Source: Fontisphaera persica | GTDB lineage: Bacteria > Verrucomicrobiota > Verrucomicrobiia > Limisphaerales > Fontisphaeraceae | NCBI RefSeq assembly: GCF_024832785.1 | Contig: NZ_CP116615.1 | Coordinates: 4,092,001 to 4,156,000, forward strand | Length of the DNA stretch: 64,000 nt | Direction: 5' to 3' | Shown here: piece after piece, positions 43,408-52,290 of the stretch | How positions within the stretch are numbered: the stretch's first letter is position 1 | How the letters are laid out: every line of letters begins with the position of its first letter | Position numbers and translations under genes: made by a program | Notes under the pieces: model-generated | The model's database searches: none | What the model saw: only the letters and a program-made list of their open reading frames with translations | Told to the model about the DNA's origin: nothing

Positions 43408-44229
43408 ATGAAATCAGAACGGATTTACAAATACTGGCGCAGGCATTTACTGGGCTGGCGCGAGGAACTGGAGAAGGAATGGCAGACTTGCCGGCGCACC
43501 GGCGAGGTGGAGTCCATCCACCGCCTGCGGGTCGTGCTGCGCCGCCTGCGGGTGGGCCTGCGCCTGGGCAACCGCTGGCTGGGCAAGGAGCGGGTGGCCG
43601 CCTTTCGCAAGTGGAGCCAGCAGGTTTCCACGGCACTGGGGCCGGTGCGGGATGTGGATGTGACCCTGGAGTGGCTGGCCGGCCAGCCGGGACAGGCGGC
43701 CGTTGCGCCATGGTTGCAGGCGCGCCGCGCCCGGTTGTGGCAGTCCGCCCGCCGGAAGTTGAAACGTCTGGCCAAAGTGCCCTGCGAAGTGCAGGACGAA
43801 AAGGGCGGCGCCTCCCGCATCGCCAAAAAACTGGCGCGCCGGTTTCACCGCACGCTGGCCGAGGACCGCCAGGAGATTCTGCAGTTCAACACGCCGCTGG
43901 ACACGCAGGATACCGAGCATTGGCATGAGCTGCGGCGCGACCTGCGGCGCATCCGTTACCTGCGCGAAATGGTGCTGGCGCCCAAGGAATGCAAGCGGGA
44001 CAAACTGTTGAAAAAGCTGCTGCAACTCCAGGAGCTGCTGGGCAATGCCCAGAATTGCGTGGCCGCCATGCACACGCTGAAGCCGCTGGCGCAAAAACCC
44101 GAGGCCGCCGCCCTGCTGCGCCAGTTGGAGCAGCAGCGGCGCAATTGGCTGGCGCAAGCCCAGAAAGAGCTGGGCGCCTTCCAAAAGAGCCGCGCCCTGC
44201 GCGCGCTGGAAACCGGCGACAAAAGCTGA
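43408..44229 (+). CDS. CHAD domain protein
   Basis: 273 residues from the ATG at 43408; ATG 43387 is equally preceded by AGGGA and remains possible. The entire protein is a CHAD helical domain: conserved His/Arg/Lys array IHRLRVVLRRLRVGLRL, LGPVRDVDVTLEWL and ELRRDLRRIRYLREMVL. CHAD domains bind inorganic polyphosphate through these basic residues and are often next to CYTH triphosphatase or polyphosphate kinase genes. None of these partners is nearby. It may associate with polyphosphate granules. Confidence 0.9.
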   Translation: MKSERIYKYWRRHLLGWREELEKEWQTCRRTGEVESIHRLRVVLRRLRVGLRLGNRWLGKERVAAFRKWSQQVSTALGPVRDVDVTLEWLAGQPGQAAVAPWLQARRARLWQSARRKLKRLAKVPCEVQDEKGGASRIAKKLARRFHRTLAEDRQEILQFNTPLDTQDTEHWHELRRDLRRIRYLREMVLAPKECKRDKLLKKLLQLQELLGNAQNCVAAMHTLKPLAQKPEAAALLRQLEQQRRNWLAQAQKELGAFQKSRALRALETGDKS

Positions 44230-44280
44230 TTCGCACTCTGCTCCCGGCGGGCCCATGCCAAGCTGCCCGCGGCTCCGGCT

Positions 44281-45846
44281 TCAGGGATGCTGCCGGAGCC
44301 ATTCGCGCAGCGCCGCCGCCTGGGGATGATTGGGTTGCAATTCCAGCAGACGCTGGTAGTGGGCGCGGGCTTTGGGCACGTCGTGTAATTCCTGCAAATA
44401 GATGTTGGCCACAAACATGCGGCCGTTGGTTTCCTGCGGCTGGGCTTCGTAAAACCGTTCAAACTCCGCCACGGCATCGGCCGCAAAACCCGCCTGATGC
44501 AAGGCCAGCGCAAAGTTGAATCGCGTGCCGGCGGCTTCCGGTTGAATCACCAGCGCCTGCTCGTACGCCGACAAGGCTCGCGGCCAATCCCGGTTTTCCA
44601 GGGCTACGCGGCCCAGCATGGCATGGGCCTCGTAAAATGACGGGTCCGCCTTGATAGCCGCCTCATAATGTTTTTGGGCTTCGCCCCAGCGCTGGGCGGC
44701 ACGGGCCGCTTCGCCCGCCTGATAATGCGTCATGGCCTGCGCGCGGTCTCCCGCCTGCGGTTTGGGCGGGCGCAGGTAGGTGTACCGCCGCGCCGCGCCC
44801 GGCGGCGGGGGTGCCGCGGTCTCACTGGCGGGGGACGGCGTCAGGACTTGCGCTTGAGGTGCGGCCGTGGCGGCGCGCCCCGAGACCGCCGGGGGTTCCA
44901 CTGGCGCCGGGCGGTTGGTGCGCGATTGAGCTGCGGGAGGCGCGGCATTGGTGGCTGCGGCCATGACGTTGGTGCGCGGCGCGGGCGGAGGCAGGACCAC
45001 CGCCGGAGGCGCACTGGTGACGGCGGGCGGCAGGGGCGGCGTCGCCGCATTGGTCATTGCCGGGGCAGGGAAGGACGGCACCTGCAATTCCGCCTCCAAC
45101 CGGGCCGCCACCTGGGCCACCTGCGCGCGGAAGGGCGGCTCCGGGGTGAAGCTGAGATAACGCTGGTAGAGTTTCAAGGCCAGCGGTTTGTTGCCCAGAT
45201 GCGCATGATTGAGGATGGCCAGATTGAGCGTGGCCGGGCGGTGTTGCGGCGCGATTTGCAGCACATTTTGCAGGGTGGCCGCCGCTTCCTGCGGACGGTT
45301 GCGCATCCACTGCGCGATGGCCAGGCCGTTCATGGCCTCGATTTGGGCGCCCCGGGCGGCGAGGAGATTTTTGAACAGGCGCTCGGCTTCATCGGCCTTG
45401 CCCGCCCGCACGAGCGCGATGGCGTGCATCAATTGATAGTCGGGGTTTTTGGTGTCCAGCAAGGCCACGCTGCCAAAATGCTGCGCGGCGTCCGCCGGGC
45501 GGCCCAATTCGAGGCACAAGCAACCCAGATTCCAGCGCGCGGCGGCGAGGCTGGGATTGAGCGTCAGCGCCTTGCGATACGCGGTCTCGGCGCCATCGGG
45601 CAGGCCGGCATGGTGTTGGGCAAATCCCAGGTGATTCCACGCCAGGGCATGATGGGGCATCAACGCGGTGGCTTTCTGGAGGGGTTTGATGGCCTCATGG
45701 TATTGCCCCTCGCGCAGGAGACGGTCGCCTTCCAACAAGTCTTTCACACCCGGGGGCGAGCAACCGGCCGTCAACGCCAGCGCCAGCACCCATCCCAACC
45801 AGGGGGTGCCGTTTTTTTCACCCCGTTTTTTGGTGGTGACCATCAT
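44281..45846 (-). CDS. TPR-repeat lipoprotein
   Basis: 521 residues from the ATG at 45846. The signal peptide ends with LALTAGC, lipidated Cys near 29. Two blocks of TPR repeats (about 40-265 and 385-520), e.g. GQYHEAIKPLQKATALMPHH, GAETAYRKALTLNPSLAAAR and DWPRALSAYEQALVIQPEAA, flank a Pro/Ala/Thr-rich low-complexity linker (about 270-375). It is probably an outer-membrane scaffold of unknown partners. Convergent with the CHAD gene (51 bases apart) and divergent from the DUF362 gene. Confidence 0.87.
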   Translation of the reverse strand: MMVTTKKRGEKNGTPWLGWVLALALTAGCSPPGVKDLLEGDRLLREGQYHEAIKPLQKATALMPHHALAWNHLGFAQHHAGLPDGAETAYRKALTLNPSLAAARWNLGCLCLELGRPADAAQHFGSVALLDTKNPDYQLMHAIALVRAGKADEAERLFKNLLAARGAQIEAMNGLAIAQWMRNRPQEAAATLQNVLQIAPQHRPATLNLAILNHAHLGNKPLALKLYQRYLSFTPEPPFRAQVAQVAARLEAELQVPSFPAPAMTNAATPPLPPAVTSAPPAVVLPPPAPRTNVMAAATNAAPPAAQSRTNRPAPVEPPAVSGRAATAAPQAQVLTPSPASETAAPPPPGAARRYTYLRPPKPQAGDRAQAMTHYQAGEAARAAQRWGEAQKHYEAAIKADPSFYEAHAMLGRVALENRDWPRALSAYEQALVIQPEAAGTRFNFALALHQAGFAADAVAEFERFYEAQPQETNGRMFVANIYLQELHDVPKARAHYQRLLELQPNHPQAAALREWLRQHP

Positions 45847-45960
45847 CGCTGGTGGTACCATCCGCCCCGCCGTGTGTCAAGAAACCCGGCCCAATAAAAC
45901 CGGGCCGCGAGGGACGCGGCAACGGGCAGCGCCAGAGCGGCGCTCCCAGGTGGACTGAAT

Positions 45961-47037
45961 ATGGATGGAAAAGTTGCCAACCAGCGCCGGGGCGCGCGGT
46001 GGAAAACGGGCGTGGGACTGGCCGTGGTCGCGGCGGGGTTGTGGACCCACGGGATGGCTTGGGCCGCCACCTCGGCGCCCGCGCCAGCCCGCGTGGTGAT
46101 GGTGCATCACCCTGCGGCCACGCGGCATTTGCAGCCCCAGCCCGAAATAGTGCAGCGCATGATGGAGGAGGGCCTGCGCCAATGGACCGGCCAGCCGGAT
46201 ATGGCCCGCGCCTGGCACAGCCTCATGCCCACGCAAACGGTGGTGGGCATCAAAGTGTATGCCCTTCCCGGCCGCCTCAGCGGCACCCGCCCGGAAGTGG
46301 TGGCGGCGCTGGCGCGGAGTTTGATTCAAGCCGGCTGGACCCCGCAAAACCTCATCGTTTGGGACAAAAGCCGTGAAGCCCTGTTGCGCGCCGGCTTCTC
46401 CGAGCTGTCGGCCACGTTGGGCGTGCGCGTGGAGGCGGTCAGCGACCGCGGTTACGATGCGCAGCAGGCTTACGAACGGCCCGTGCTGGGGAATCTGGTG
46501 TATGGGGACCTGGAATTCGGCCGGCAGGAGCCGGGCGTGGGGCGACGCTCCCACGTGGCCCGGCTCATCACGGAGCAAATTCAGCGGCACATTGTCGTCA
46601 CGCCGTTGCTGAATCACAACCAGGTGGAAATTACCGGCCATTTGTACAGCCTGGCCCTGGGGGGCGTGGACAACGTGCAACGCTTCGAGACCAGCACGGC
46701 GCAGTTGATGGAGGCGGTGCCGGAAATTGTGGCGATGGAATGTTTCTCGGACCGCCTGGTTTTTTGCGTCACGGATGCCCTGATTGCCCAGTATGAAGGC
46801 CAGCAACGGGGCCTGCTGCACTACTCGGCCGTCCTGAATGAGCTGTGGTTCAGCCGCGACCCGGTGGCCCTCGATGTGCTCGGCCGTGACCGCCTGCAAC
46901 GCCTGCGCGAAGCCGCCAAAAGCGCGCCCCGCAAAATTCAGAACGAACTTTTTATCAACGCGGCCCTGCTGGACTTGGGCGTGGCCGATTTATCGCGCAT
47001 TCACATTCAACGCTTGAACCTGCCCGTGGCGCCTTGA
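45961..47037 (+). CDS. Exported DUF362-domain protein
   Basis: 358 residues. A signal-peptide-like N-terminus (about 1-36, RWKTGVGLAVVAAGLWTHGM) is followed by a DUF362-like fold: VVGIKVYALPGRLSGTRPEV, NLIVWDKSREALLRAGF, HIVVTPLLNHNQVEITGHLY and LNELWFSRDPVALDVLGRDR. The domain occurs in iron-sulfur-associated and exported proteins without known activity; the ferredoxin cysteines often found with it are absent here. It precedes parB but with 172 bases between, so not clearly an operon. Confidence 0.78.
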   Translation: MDGKVANQRRGARWKTGVGLAVVAAGLWTHGMAWAATSAPAPARVVMVHHPAATRHLQPQPEIVQRMMEEGLRQWTGQPDMARAWHSLMPTQTVVGIKVYALPGRLSGTRPEVVAALARSLIQAGWTPQNLIVWDKSREALLRAGFSELSATLGVRVEAVSDRGYDAQQAYERPVLGNLVYGDLEFGRQEPGVGRRSHVARLITEQIQRHIVVTPLLNHNQVEITGHLYSLALGGVDNVQRFETSTAQLMEAVPEIVAMECFSDRLVFCVTDALIAQYEGQQRGLLHYSAVLNELWFSRDPVALDVLGRDRLQRLREAAKSAPRKIQNELFINAALLDLGVADLSRIHIQRLNLPVAP

Positions 47038-47209
47038 CCGGCAGGGGGGCCGAAGAGAAAACAGACCCGGTTGGCCGGAGGCGGTTGGGGGAGGGAGGCT
47101 GGGAAAAGGGCAGGGATGGGGCATGGTGACCTGGCCCGGGGGGATTTAACACGCGCTGCCGCACAAAACTTTTGCCTTTTTTGGCCAGGTTGGACACTCT
47201 CCTTGAGCG

Positions 47210-48157
47210 ATGAAACCTGTATTGGGCCGTGGATTGGATGCGTTGCTGGGCAAGAGCAGCCCGGCGGCCAAGCCGTCGCCGCCCGGCGGCAGCCTGCCCG
47301 GCGCCGTGCCCCCTGTGCCTGCTGCTCCTGCGGCTGCCGCGGCAGATGCGCGCGAGCGGGTGTTGCAGGTGCCGGTGCAGCGGATTCATCCCTGCCCCCT
47401 GCAGCCGCGCAAGGATTTCCCGGAGGAGTCCCTGCGGGAGCTGGCGGATTCCATCAAGGCCCAGGGCATCATCCAGCCGCTGATTGTGCGCGAACGCGGC
47501 GAGGGTTACCAGCTCATCGCGGGCGAGCGGCGGCATCGCGCGGCCCTGCTGGCCGGGTTGACCACGGTGCCGGTGGTGGTCAAGCAGGTGGATGACCGGA
47601 CGGCGCTGGAGATGATGCTTGTCGAGAACCTTCAGCGCGAAAACCTCAACCCGATGGAAGAAGCGCTGGGTTACGCGGAGCTGATTAATCAATTCCAGCT
47701 CACCCAGGAGGAGGCCGCCGCCAAGGTGGGCCGCAGCCGGGCCTCGGTGGCCAACGCCATTCGCCTGCTCAAGCTGCCGCCGGAGATTCAGACCTGGCTC
47801 AAGGAGGGCCGGTTGACTGTGGGCCACGCCAAGGTGCTGCTCAGCCTGCTGTCCCCGGAACAACAACGGCTGGCTGCCGAAAAAACCCTCAAAGAAAGCT
47901 TGAGCGTGCGGCAACTGGAGGAATTGGCCGCCTTGTGGCAATCGCAGCCCGCCCCCCCCAGGGGCAGCGCCGCGCCCGCGGCCACGGCGCCGGCGCGGGA
48001 TGTGCACATTGTGGATTTGGAGCAGCGCCTGCAGCAGCGGTTTGGCACCCGGGTTACCCTGCGGTACCGCAAGGGGAAGGGCGCCATTGAGATTCGTTTC
48101 TACAGTGACGCCGAACTGGAACGAATACTTGACATTAGCGGCATAAAACTGGAGTAA
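47210..48157 (+). CDS. parB: Chromosome partitioning protein ParB
   Basis: 315 residues. The N-terminus MKPVLGRGLDALLGK is the family ParA-interacting segment. The ParB/Spo0J N-domain has QPRKDFPEESLRELADSIKA, QGIIQPLIVRERGEGYQLIA and the CTP-binding GERRHRAALLAG. The helix-turn-helix is LTQEEAAAKVGRSRASVANA, and the C-terminal dimerisation domain (VDLEQRLQQRFGTRVTLRYR) is present. It binds parS sites and organises the origin region. ParA is not adjacent: the upstream gene is a DUF362 protein. An 8-base parS half-site lies at 50.6 kb but a full site was not found. Confidence 0.95.
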   Translation: MKPVLGRGLDALLGKSSPAAKPSPPGGSLPGAVPPVPAAPAAAAADARERVLQVPVQRIHPCPLQPRKDFPEESLRELADSIKAQGIIQPLIVRERGEGYQLIAGERRHRAALLAGLTTVPVVVKQVDDRTALEMMLVENLQRENLNPMEEALGYAELINQFQLTQEEAAAKVGRSRASVANAIRLLKLPPEIQTWLKEGRLTVGHAKVLLSLLSPEQQRLAAEKTLKESLSVRQLEELAALWQSQPAPPRGSAAPAATAPARDVHIVDLEQRLQQRFGTRVTLRYRKGKGAIEIRFYSDAELERILDISGIKLE

Positions 48158-48198
48158 TACCGGCCTTTAAGTGATAAACTCAACTTATTATAAATGTC

Positions 48199-49332
48199 AT
48201 GAGCTTGATGTTGGATTCACAGGATTTTCGCAGCGCCTGCGCCAGTCGTTTGGAAGCCGCCGCCGCCCAAGTGCCGCAGTTGTCCGCCTTTGTGGGGCTG
48301 GATGGATTTGTGGACCAGATTATTCATGTGGTGGACAAGCGGGAGAATGCGGAGAAGTTTGACCGCATGCACCGCATGGCTCAGTTGGGCGAGCGCATCA
48401 TCGCCGCCGCCGGCCGCAGCACCAATGTCGAGCTGGTCCGCATCATGACCAAGCTGGGCGGCAACGGTCCCATCATGGCCAACGCCCTGGCCGCCTTCGG
48501 CATTCAAGTTTCTTATGTGGGCGCTTTGGGCTGGCCGGAATTGCATCCGGTCTTCAAGGAGTTTGCCCAGCGGGCGGAAGTGGTCACCATCGGCGAGCCG
48601 GGCTACACCGATGCCCTGGAGTTCGACGACGGCAAGCTCATGTTTGGGAAGCTGACCCAGCTTGCCGAGGTCAACTGGGCCAATCTCACGGCGCGGTATG
48701 GCAAGGATAAATTTGCCCACCGCTTCCACCATGCGTCGCTGGTGGGTTTCGTGAACTGGACCATGCTGCCGTACATGAGCGACATTTGGACGGCCATCCT
48801 CCAGGAGCTGTGCCCGGACGTCAAAGGCCCGCGCCGCACCATGTTCTTTGATTTGTGCGATCCGGAGAAACGCTCCAAGACCGACATTGCCCGCGCCATG
48901 GAATTGATTGGCCGGTTCAACCAATACTTCAGCGTCATCCTGGGATTGAACGAAAAAGAAGCTTTTGAAGTGGCCCGGGTGCTGGGGTTGTCCACCCAGG
49001 CGCACACGCCCGAAGGGCTGGCCGCGCTGGCCCTGGACATCAACTGCAAAGTGCCGGTGGATACCGTCCTCATTCACCCCACGGCCTATGCTCTGGCCTG
49101 CAGTCGGGGTGAGGTGGCGATGGTGAAAGGGCCGTACACAGAAAAGCCGTTCATCACCACCGGCGCGGGCGACCACTTTAATTCCGGCTTCTGCCTCGGC
49201 AAGCTGCTGGGACTGGACAACGCCGCCAGCCTGTGCTGCGGTGTGGCCACCAGCGGTTTTTACGTGCGCACGGCGAAAAGCCCGGCGGTGAGCGACCTGG
49301 TGAACTTGATGCGCCAGTGGCCGGCGTCCTGA
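48199..49332 (+). CDS. PfkB-family carbohydrate kinase
   Basis: 377 residues. Ribokinase-fold signatures: FVGLDGFVDQIIHVVDKREN, MTKLGGNGPIMANALAAFGI (sugar-binding GGN), and ITTGAGDHFNSGFCLGKLLG, the GAGD anion hole with catalytic Asp. Phosphorylates a sugar, nucleoside or related alcohol with ATP; specificity unknown. It starts 41 bases after parB and ends 7 bases before def, so it is likely in one operon with the deformylase. Confidence 0.9.
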   Translation: MSLMLDSQDFRSACASRLEAAAAQVPQLSAFVGLDGFVDQIIHVVDKRENAEKFDRMHRMAQLGERIIAAAGRSTNVELVRIMTKLGGNGPIMANALAAFGIQVSYVGALGWPELHPVFKEFAQRAEVVTIGEPGYTDALEFDDGKLMFGKLTQLAEVNWANLTARYGKDKFAHRFHHASLVGFVNWTMLPYMSDIWTAILQELCPDVKGPRRTMFFDLCDPEKRSKTDIARAMELIGRFNQYFSVILGLNEKEAFEVARVLGLSTQAHTPEGLAALALDINCKVPVDTVLIHPTAYALACSRGEVAMVKGPYTEKPFITTGAGDHFNSGFCLGKLLGLDNAASLCCGVATSGFYVRTAKSPAVSDLVNLMRQWPAS

Positions 49333-49339
49333 GCGGGCC

Positions 49340-49915
49340 ATGATTTTAGAAGTCGTCCAATATGGTCATCCGGTGCTGCGCCAGAAAGGGGCGCGCATCG
49401 AGCACATCACCCCGGAAATCCGGCGGTTGATTGAGGACATGCTCGAAACCATGTACGAGTATCAGGGCGTGGGCCTCGCCGCGCAACAGGTGGGGCACGC
49501 CCTGCAGCTCACCGTGGTGGATGTCCGCGAGGCCACCGACCGGCCTTCTTCCCTCGAAATCAACGGCCAGCCGGCGGATTTGGCCGCGCACATGCCCATG
49601 GTGCTCATCAACCCGGTGGTCACCCCCCTGGGACCGCCGGAGACCGGCCCGGAGGGCTGCCTGAGTTTTCCGGAGATTTACGGGGACATCACCCGCCCTG
49701 GCCTGGTGGAAGTGGAGGCGCTGGACCGCGAAGGCCGCCCCGTCAAATTCCGCTGCGGTGGTTTGCTCTCCCGCGCCATTCAGCATGAGGTGGACCACCT
49801 CAATGGCATCCTGTTCATTGACCGCATGAACGCCGAAACCCGCGAGCGGCTGCGGCCGGAACTGGAGCAAATGCGTTTCGAGACGCAGGCAGCCCTGGCC
49901 CGCAAGAAAAAGTAA
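49340..49915 (+). CDS. def: Peptide deformylase
   Basis: 191 residues. All three motifs are present: GVGLAAQQVG (about 49-58), EGCLSFPE (about 104-111, Cys metal ligand) and QHEVDHLNG (about 147-155, HExxH-type metal site with catalytic Glu). Removes the formyl group from nascent proteins using Fe2+. ATG 7 bases after the PfkB stop. The C-terminus is a charged helix ending in KKK. Confidence 0.96.
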   Translation: MILEVVQYGHPVLRQKGARIEHITPEIRRLIEDMLETMYEYQGVGLAAQQVGHALQLTVVDVREATDRPSSLEINGQPADLAAHMPMVLINPVVTPLGPPETGPEGCLSFPEIYGDITRPGLVEVEALDREGRPVKFRCGGLLSRAIQHEVDHLNGILFIDRMNAETRERLRPELEQMRFETQAALARKKK

Positions 49916-50011
49916 ATCCTCTCCCGCAGGGTCCGCTTGCCTGCAGGGCGGGCCTGCGGGCCGTCCTTGATTGCTGTCCGAGGGACGCGCCCTGCTCCGT
50001 GGAGCCCCTCC

Positions 50012-50043
50012 AAAAAAAATCCCCCTCCCGGAACGGGAGAGGG
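50012..50043 (-). terminator. Intrinsic terminator of the peroxiredoxin gene
   Basis: On the minus strand CCCTCTCCCG-TTC-CGGGAGGGGG forms a strong stem (one mismatch), followed by A and eight T at 50019-50012. It lies 38 bases beyond the stop codon of the peroxiredoxin gene. Confidence 0.85.
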
Positions 50044-50080
50044 TGGTTCAGGAGGCACGTCCGTATTTTCCGCGGCGGGC

Positions 50081-50560
50081 TTACTTCAGTTTTTCCAGGA
50101 CCGCCTTGATGGCCGCGAAGTTGGGCAGGTCTTTCACCGTGGGCGTCTGCTCGCTGTATTGCACGATGCCGTTTTTATCAATCACAAAGGCGGCCCGCGC
50201 GGAGACCGACCCCAGGCCGATCAGGTCCGGCAGCAACACGCCGTAGGCCTCGGCGGTTTTCTTGTTCAAATCGCTGGCCAGGGTGATGCCGATTTTCTCC
50301 TTTTGCGCCCAGGCCTCCTGCGCGAAGGGGCTGTCCACGCTGACGGCGATGACGTCGGCGTTCAGGCTCTGGTAAGCGTTCAAGCCGGCGGTGATGTCGC
50401 ACATCTCCTGCGTGCACACGCCGGTGAAAGCCAGCGGAAAGAACAACAGCACGGTGTTTTTCACGCCAAAGTTTTTGCTCAGGGTCACGTCCGCCAGGCC
50501 GGCGGCGGTTTTGGTCTTCAAGGTGAAGTCCGGCGCTTTGGAACCAACAGGTATTGCCAT
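50081..50560 (-). CDS. AhpE/Prx5-like peroxiredoxin
   Basis: 159 residues. The peroxidatic site PLAFTGVCTQEM (Cys at about 48, with the conserved Pro and Thr) and a following Cys in EMCDITAGL are visible, then IAVSVDSPFAQEAWAQK and YGVLLPDLIGLGSVSARAAF. Reduces peroxides via a thiol donor. Upstream, 55 bases away on the same strand, is a second peroxiredoxin, so they probably form one unit ending at the terminator. Confidence 0.92.
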   Translation of the reverse strand: MAIPVGSKAPDFTLKTKTAAGLADVTLSKNFGVKNTVLLFFPLAFTGVCTQEMCDITAGLNAYQSLNADVIAVSVDSPFAQEAWAQKEKIGITLASDLNKKTAEAYGVLLPDLIGLGSVSARAAFVIDKNGIVQYSEQTPTVKDLPNFAAIKAVLEKLK

Positions 50561-50615
50561 AATTCAGTTTGCGTTTGAGGTTGGAGTTTTGGGTTTCAGT
50601 GTTTCACGAAAAGTC

Positions 50616-51134
50616 TCATCCCGCGCGGGCAGGCCGGGATTCGGCCTGGAGCTGTTGCACCGCGGCCAGCACCTCGGCCGCGTGCTCGGCGGGTTTCACG
50701 TCCTGCCACACCTGGCGCACCACGCCGTCGGGGCCAATGAGAAAAGTGACGCGATGCGTTCCTTCGTATTCGCGGCCCATGAACTTTTTTTTGCCCCAGA
50801 CGCCGTATGCCTTGACGAGATGGCGCCCTTCATCGGCCAGCAGCGAGAATGGCAGGTTGTACTTGCGCGCAAATTTCTGATGGCTGGCCGGCGAATCCGT
50901 GCTCACCCCCAGCACCACGGCGCCGGCTTGTTGCAAGGCCTCGTGCTGGTCCCGGAAGCCGCAGGCTTCCTTGGTGCAGCCGGGTGTGTCGTCTTTGGGG
51001 TAGAAATACAACACCACCACCTGTCCGCGAAACTGGGACAGGCTGAGCTGGTGGCCATGCTGGTCAGGCGCCGTGAAGTCAGGCGCCGCGCTGCCCACTG
51101 TGACTGCTGCCGACTGAGATTTTGCTTTGCCCAT
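50616..51134 (-). CDS. bcp: Thioredoxin-dependent thiol peroxidase (Bcp family)
   Basis: 172 residues from the ATG at 51134, preceded by GGAA; the frame is open to 51167. The Bcp active site YFYPKDDTPGCTKEACGF contains peroxidatic and resolving cysteines five residues apart. ADEGRHLVKAYGVWGKKKFM and GTHRVTFLIGPDGVVRQVW are also family-typical. Reduces organic and hydrogen peroxides with thioredoxin. First gene of the likely two-peroxiredoxin unit. The C-terminus is slightly extended (ESRPARAG). Confidence 0.94.
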   Translation of the reverse strand: MGKAKSQSAAVTVGSAAPDFTAPDQHGHQLSLSQFRGQVVVLYFYPKDDTPGCTKEACGFRDQHEALQQAGAVVLGVSTDSPASHQKFARKYNLPFSLLADEGRHLVKAYGVWGKKKFMGREYEGTHRVTFLIGPDGVVRQVWQDVKPAEHAAEVLAAVQQLQAESRPARAG

Positions 51135-51246
51135 GATTAATTCCGGCCCGCCGCCGTCGTGGCCCACAACATAGCGCGGCTGCGTCCAAGCGCAACTGCC
51201 CTCCCTCGCTGGCGGCCCCGGGGCCGGGACCAGCCCTCCGGAAGGC

Positions 51247-52167
51247 CTACGCCAGCCACTCCTTCAATCGCGCCAGGGAGTCCTTGTATTGCCGCAGCGT
51301 TTCCTGCTCGTTGCCCATCGGATACTCAAAATGCATCGAGATGGGCCCGGCAAACGCGCTGGTTTTCAACTGCTGGAAAAAGGCGCGGGGGATCATGCCC
51401 TCCCCCAGGGGACACCACCGCTGGCGCCATTGGTTGTTCGCCTTTTCCCAGTAAAAATCCTTCACATACACCGCGTGGAAACGGGACTCCAGCAGCTTGA
51501 CCTCCAACGGCCAGGAGGAGCCGCCCTCCACCGTGGCATGGCCGATGTCAAAGTGCACGCCCATCACCTGCGGGTCCGTGCCCTCCATCAGGAGATGCAA
51601 ATCCCACAGCGGCCCCCCGACATAACCGCTGCCGGAATGATTCTGGTAACCGGCCCGCAGCCCCAGCTCCCGGCTCAGGGCCGCCACTTCCTGAAACCGC
51701 GGTTTCAACCGCGCCAACTGCTCCGCAATGGGCTGCCGCAAATCATAGCGGAAATGCGTCATCCGAAAATGGCGGATGCCCGCCCGGCTCAAGGCGCGCA
51801 GCACTTTTTCATTCAGCGGATTCACCTCTCCGACATCGGTGGTGGCGATGTAAATCTGTTTGCCGCGCTGGCCCAAGGCCTCCACCAGCTTCGGCAAATC
51901 TTCCTCCACCCGCTCCGGCAGAACCTGCCCGCCCTTGCGGATGGGACACTCAATGCCGTCCCAGCCCACCTCCGCCACCAAATCCGCGGTGGCCTGCGGA
52001 CTCAGTTGTTGAAAGGCTTTGGAAAATACCAGGATGGGCCGGCGCGGCCGGGCCGGTTCCGCTGCGCCCAGGCCGGCGGCGGACGGCAGGCTTAAAGCGG
52101 CGGCGGCGGTGGCGGTCAGACCCAAAAATTCACGGCGGTTGAGACCCGTTGCAGGAAATGTTTTCAT
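51247..52167 (-). CDS. Tat-exported sugar phosphate isomerase/epimerase-family TIM barrel
   Basis: 306 residues. A Tat signal (LNRREFLGLTATAAAALSL) precedes an AP-endonuclease-2/xylose isomerase-like TIM barrel: DLVAEVGWDGIECPIRKGGQ, AGYQNHSGSGYVGGPLWDLH, VHFDIGHATVEGGSSW and HAVYVKDFYW, which carry the expected His, Asp and Glu metal ligands. Export and lack of a phosphate-binding clue make a free-sugar or lactone substrate more likely than a sugar phosphate; this is inference. Flanked by Bcp on one side and the CPBP protease gene, divergent, on the other. Confidence 0.88.
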   Translation of the reverse strand: MKTFPATGLNRREFLGLTATAAAALSLPSAAGLGAAEPARPRRPILVFSKAFQQLSPQATADLVAEVGWDGIECPIRKGGQVLPERVEEDLPKLVEALGQRGKQIYIATTDVGEVNPLNEKVLRALSRAGIRHFRMTHFRYDLRQPIAEQLARLKPRFQEVAALSRELGLRAGYQNHSGSGYVGGPLWDLHLLMEGTDPQVMGVHFDIGHATVEGGSSWPLEVKLLESRFHAVYVKDFYWEKANNQWRQRWCPLGEGMIPRAFFQQLKTSAFAGPISMHFEYPMGNEQETLRQYKDSLARLKEWLA

Positions 52168-52290
52168 GCCACCATCCTACGCCCGTCCGGCGGCGAGGAA
52201 AAGCCGGATTATGGGGCCGGGGCAGGAGGGTCGGCTGGCCTGCCGCTGAAAACACTTGGCACCTTGGCCTTGCCGTTTAGACTTGGCCGC

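Noticed and set aside
50600-50607. TGTTTCAC, a possible parS half-site 2.4 kb from parB
   Set aside because: Only half of the consensus palindrome matches; the other half is GAAAAGTC. Likely chance.
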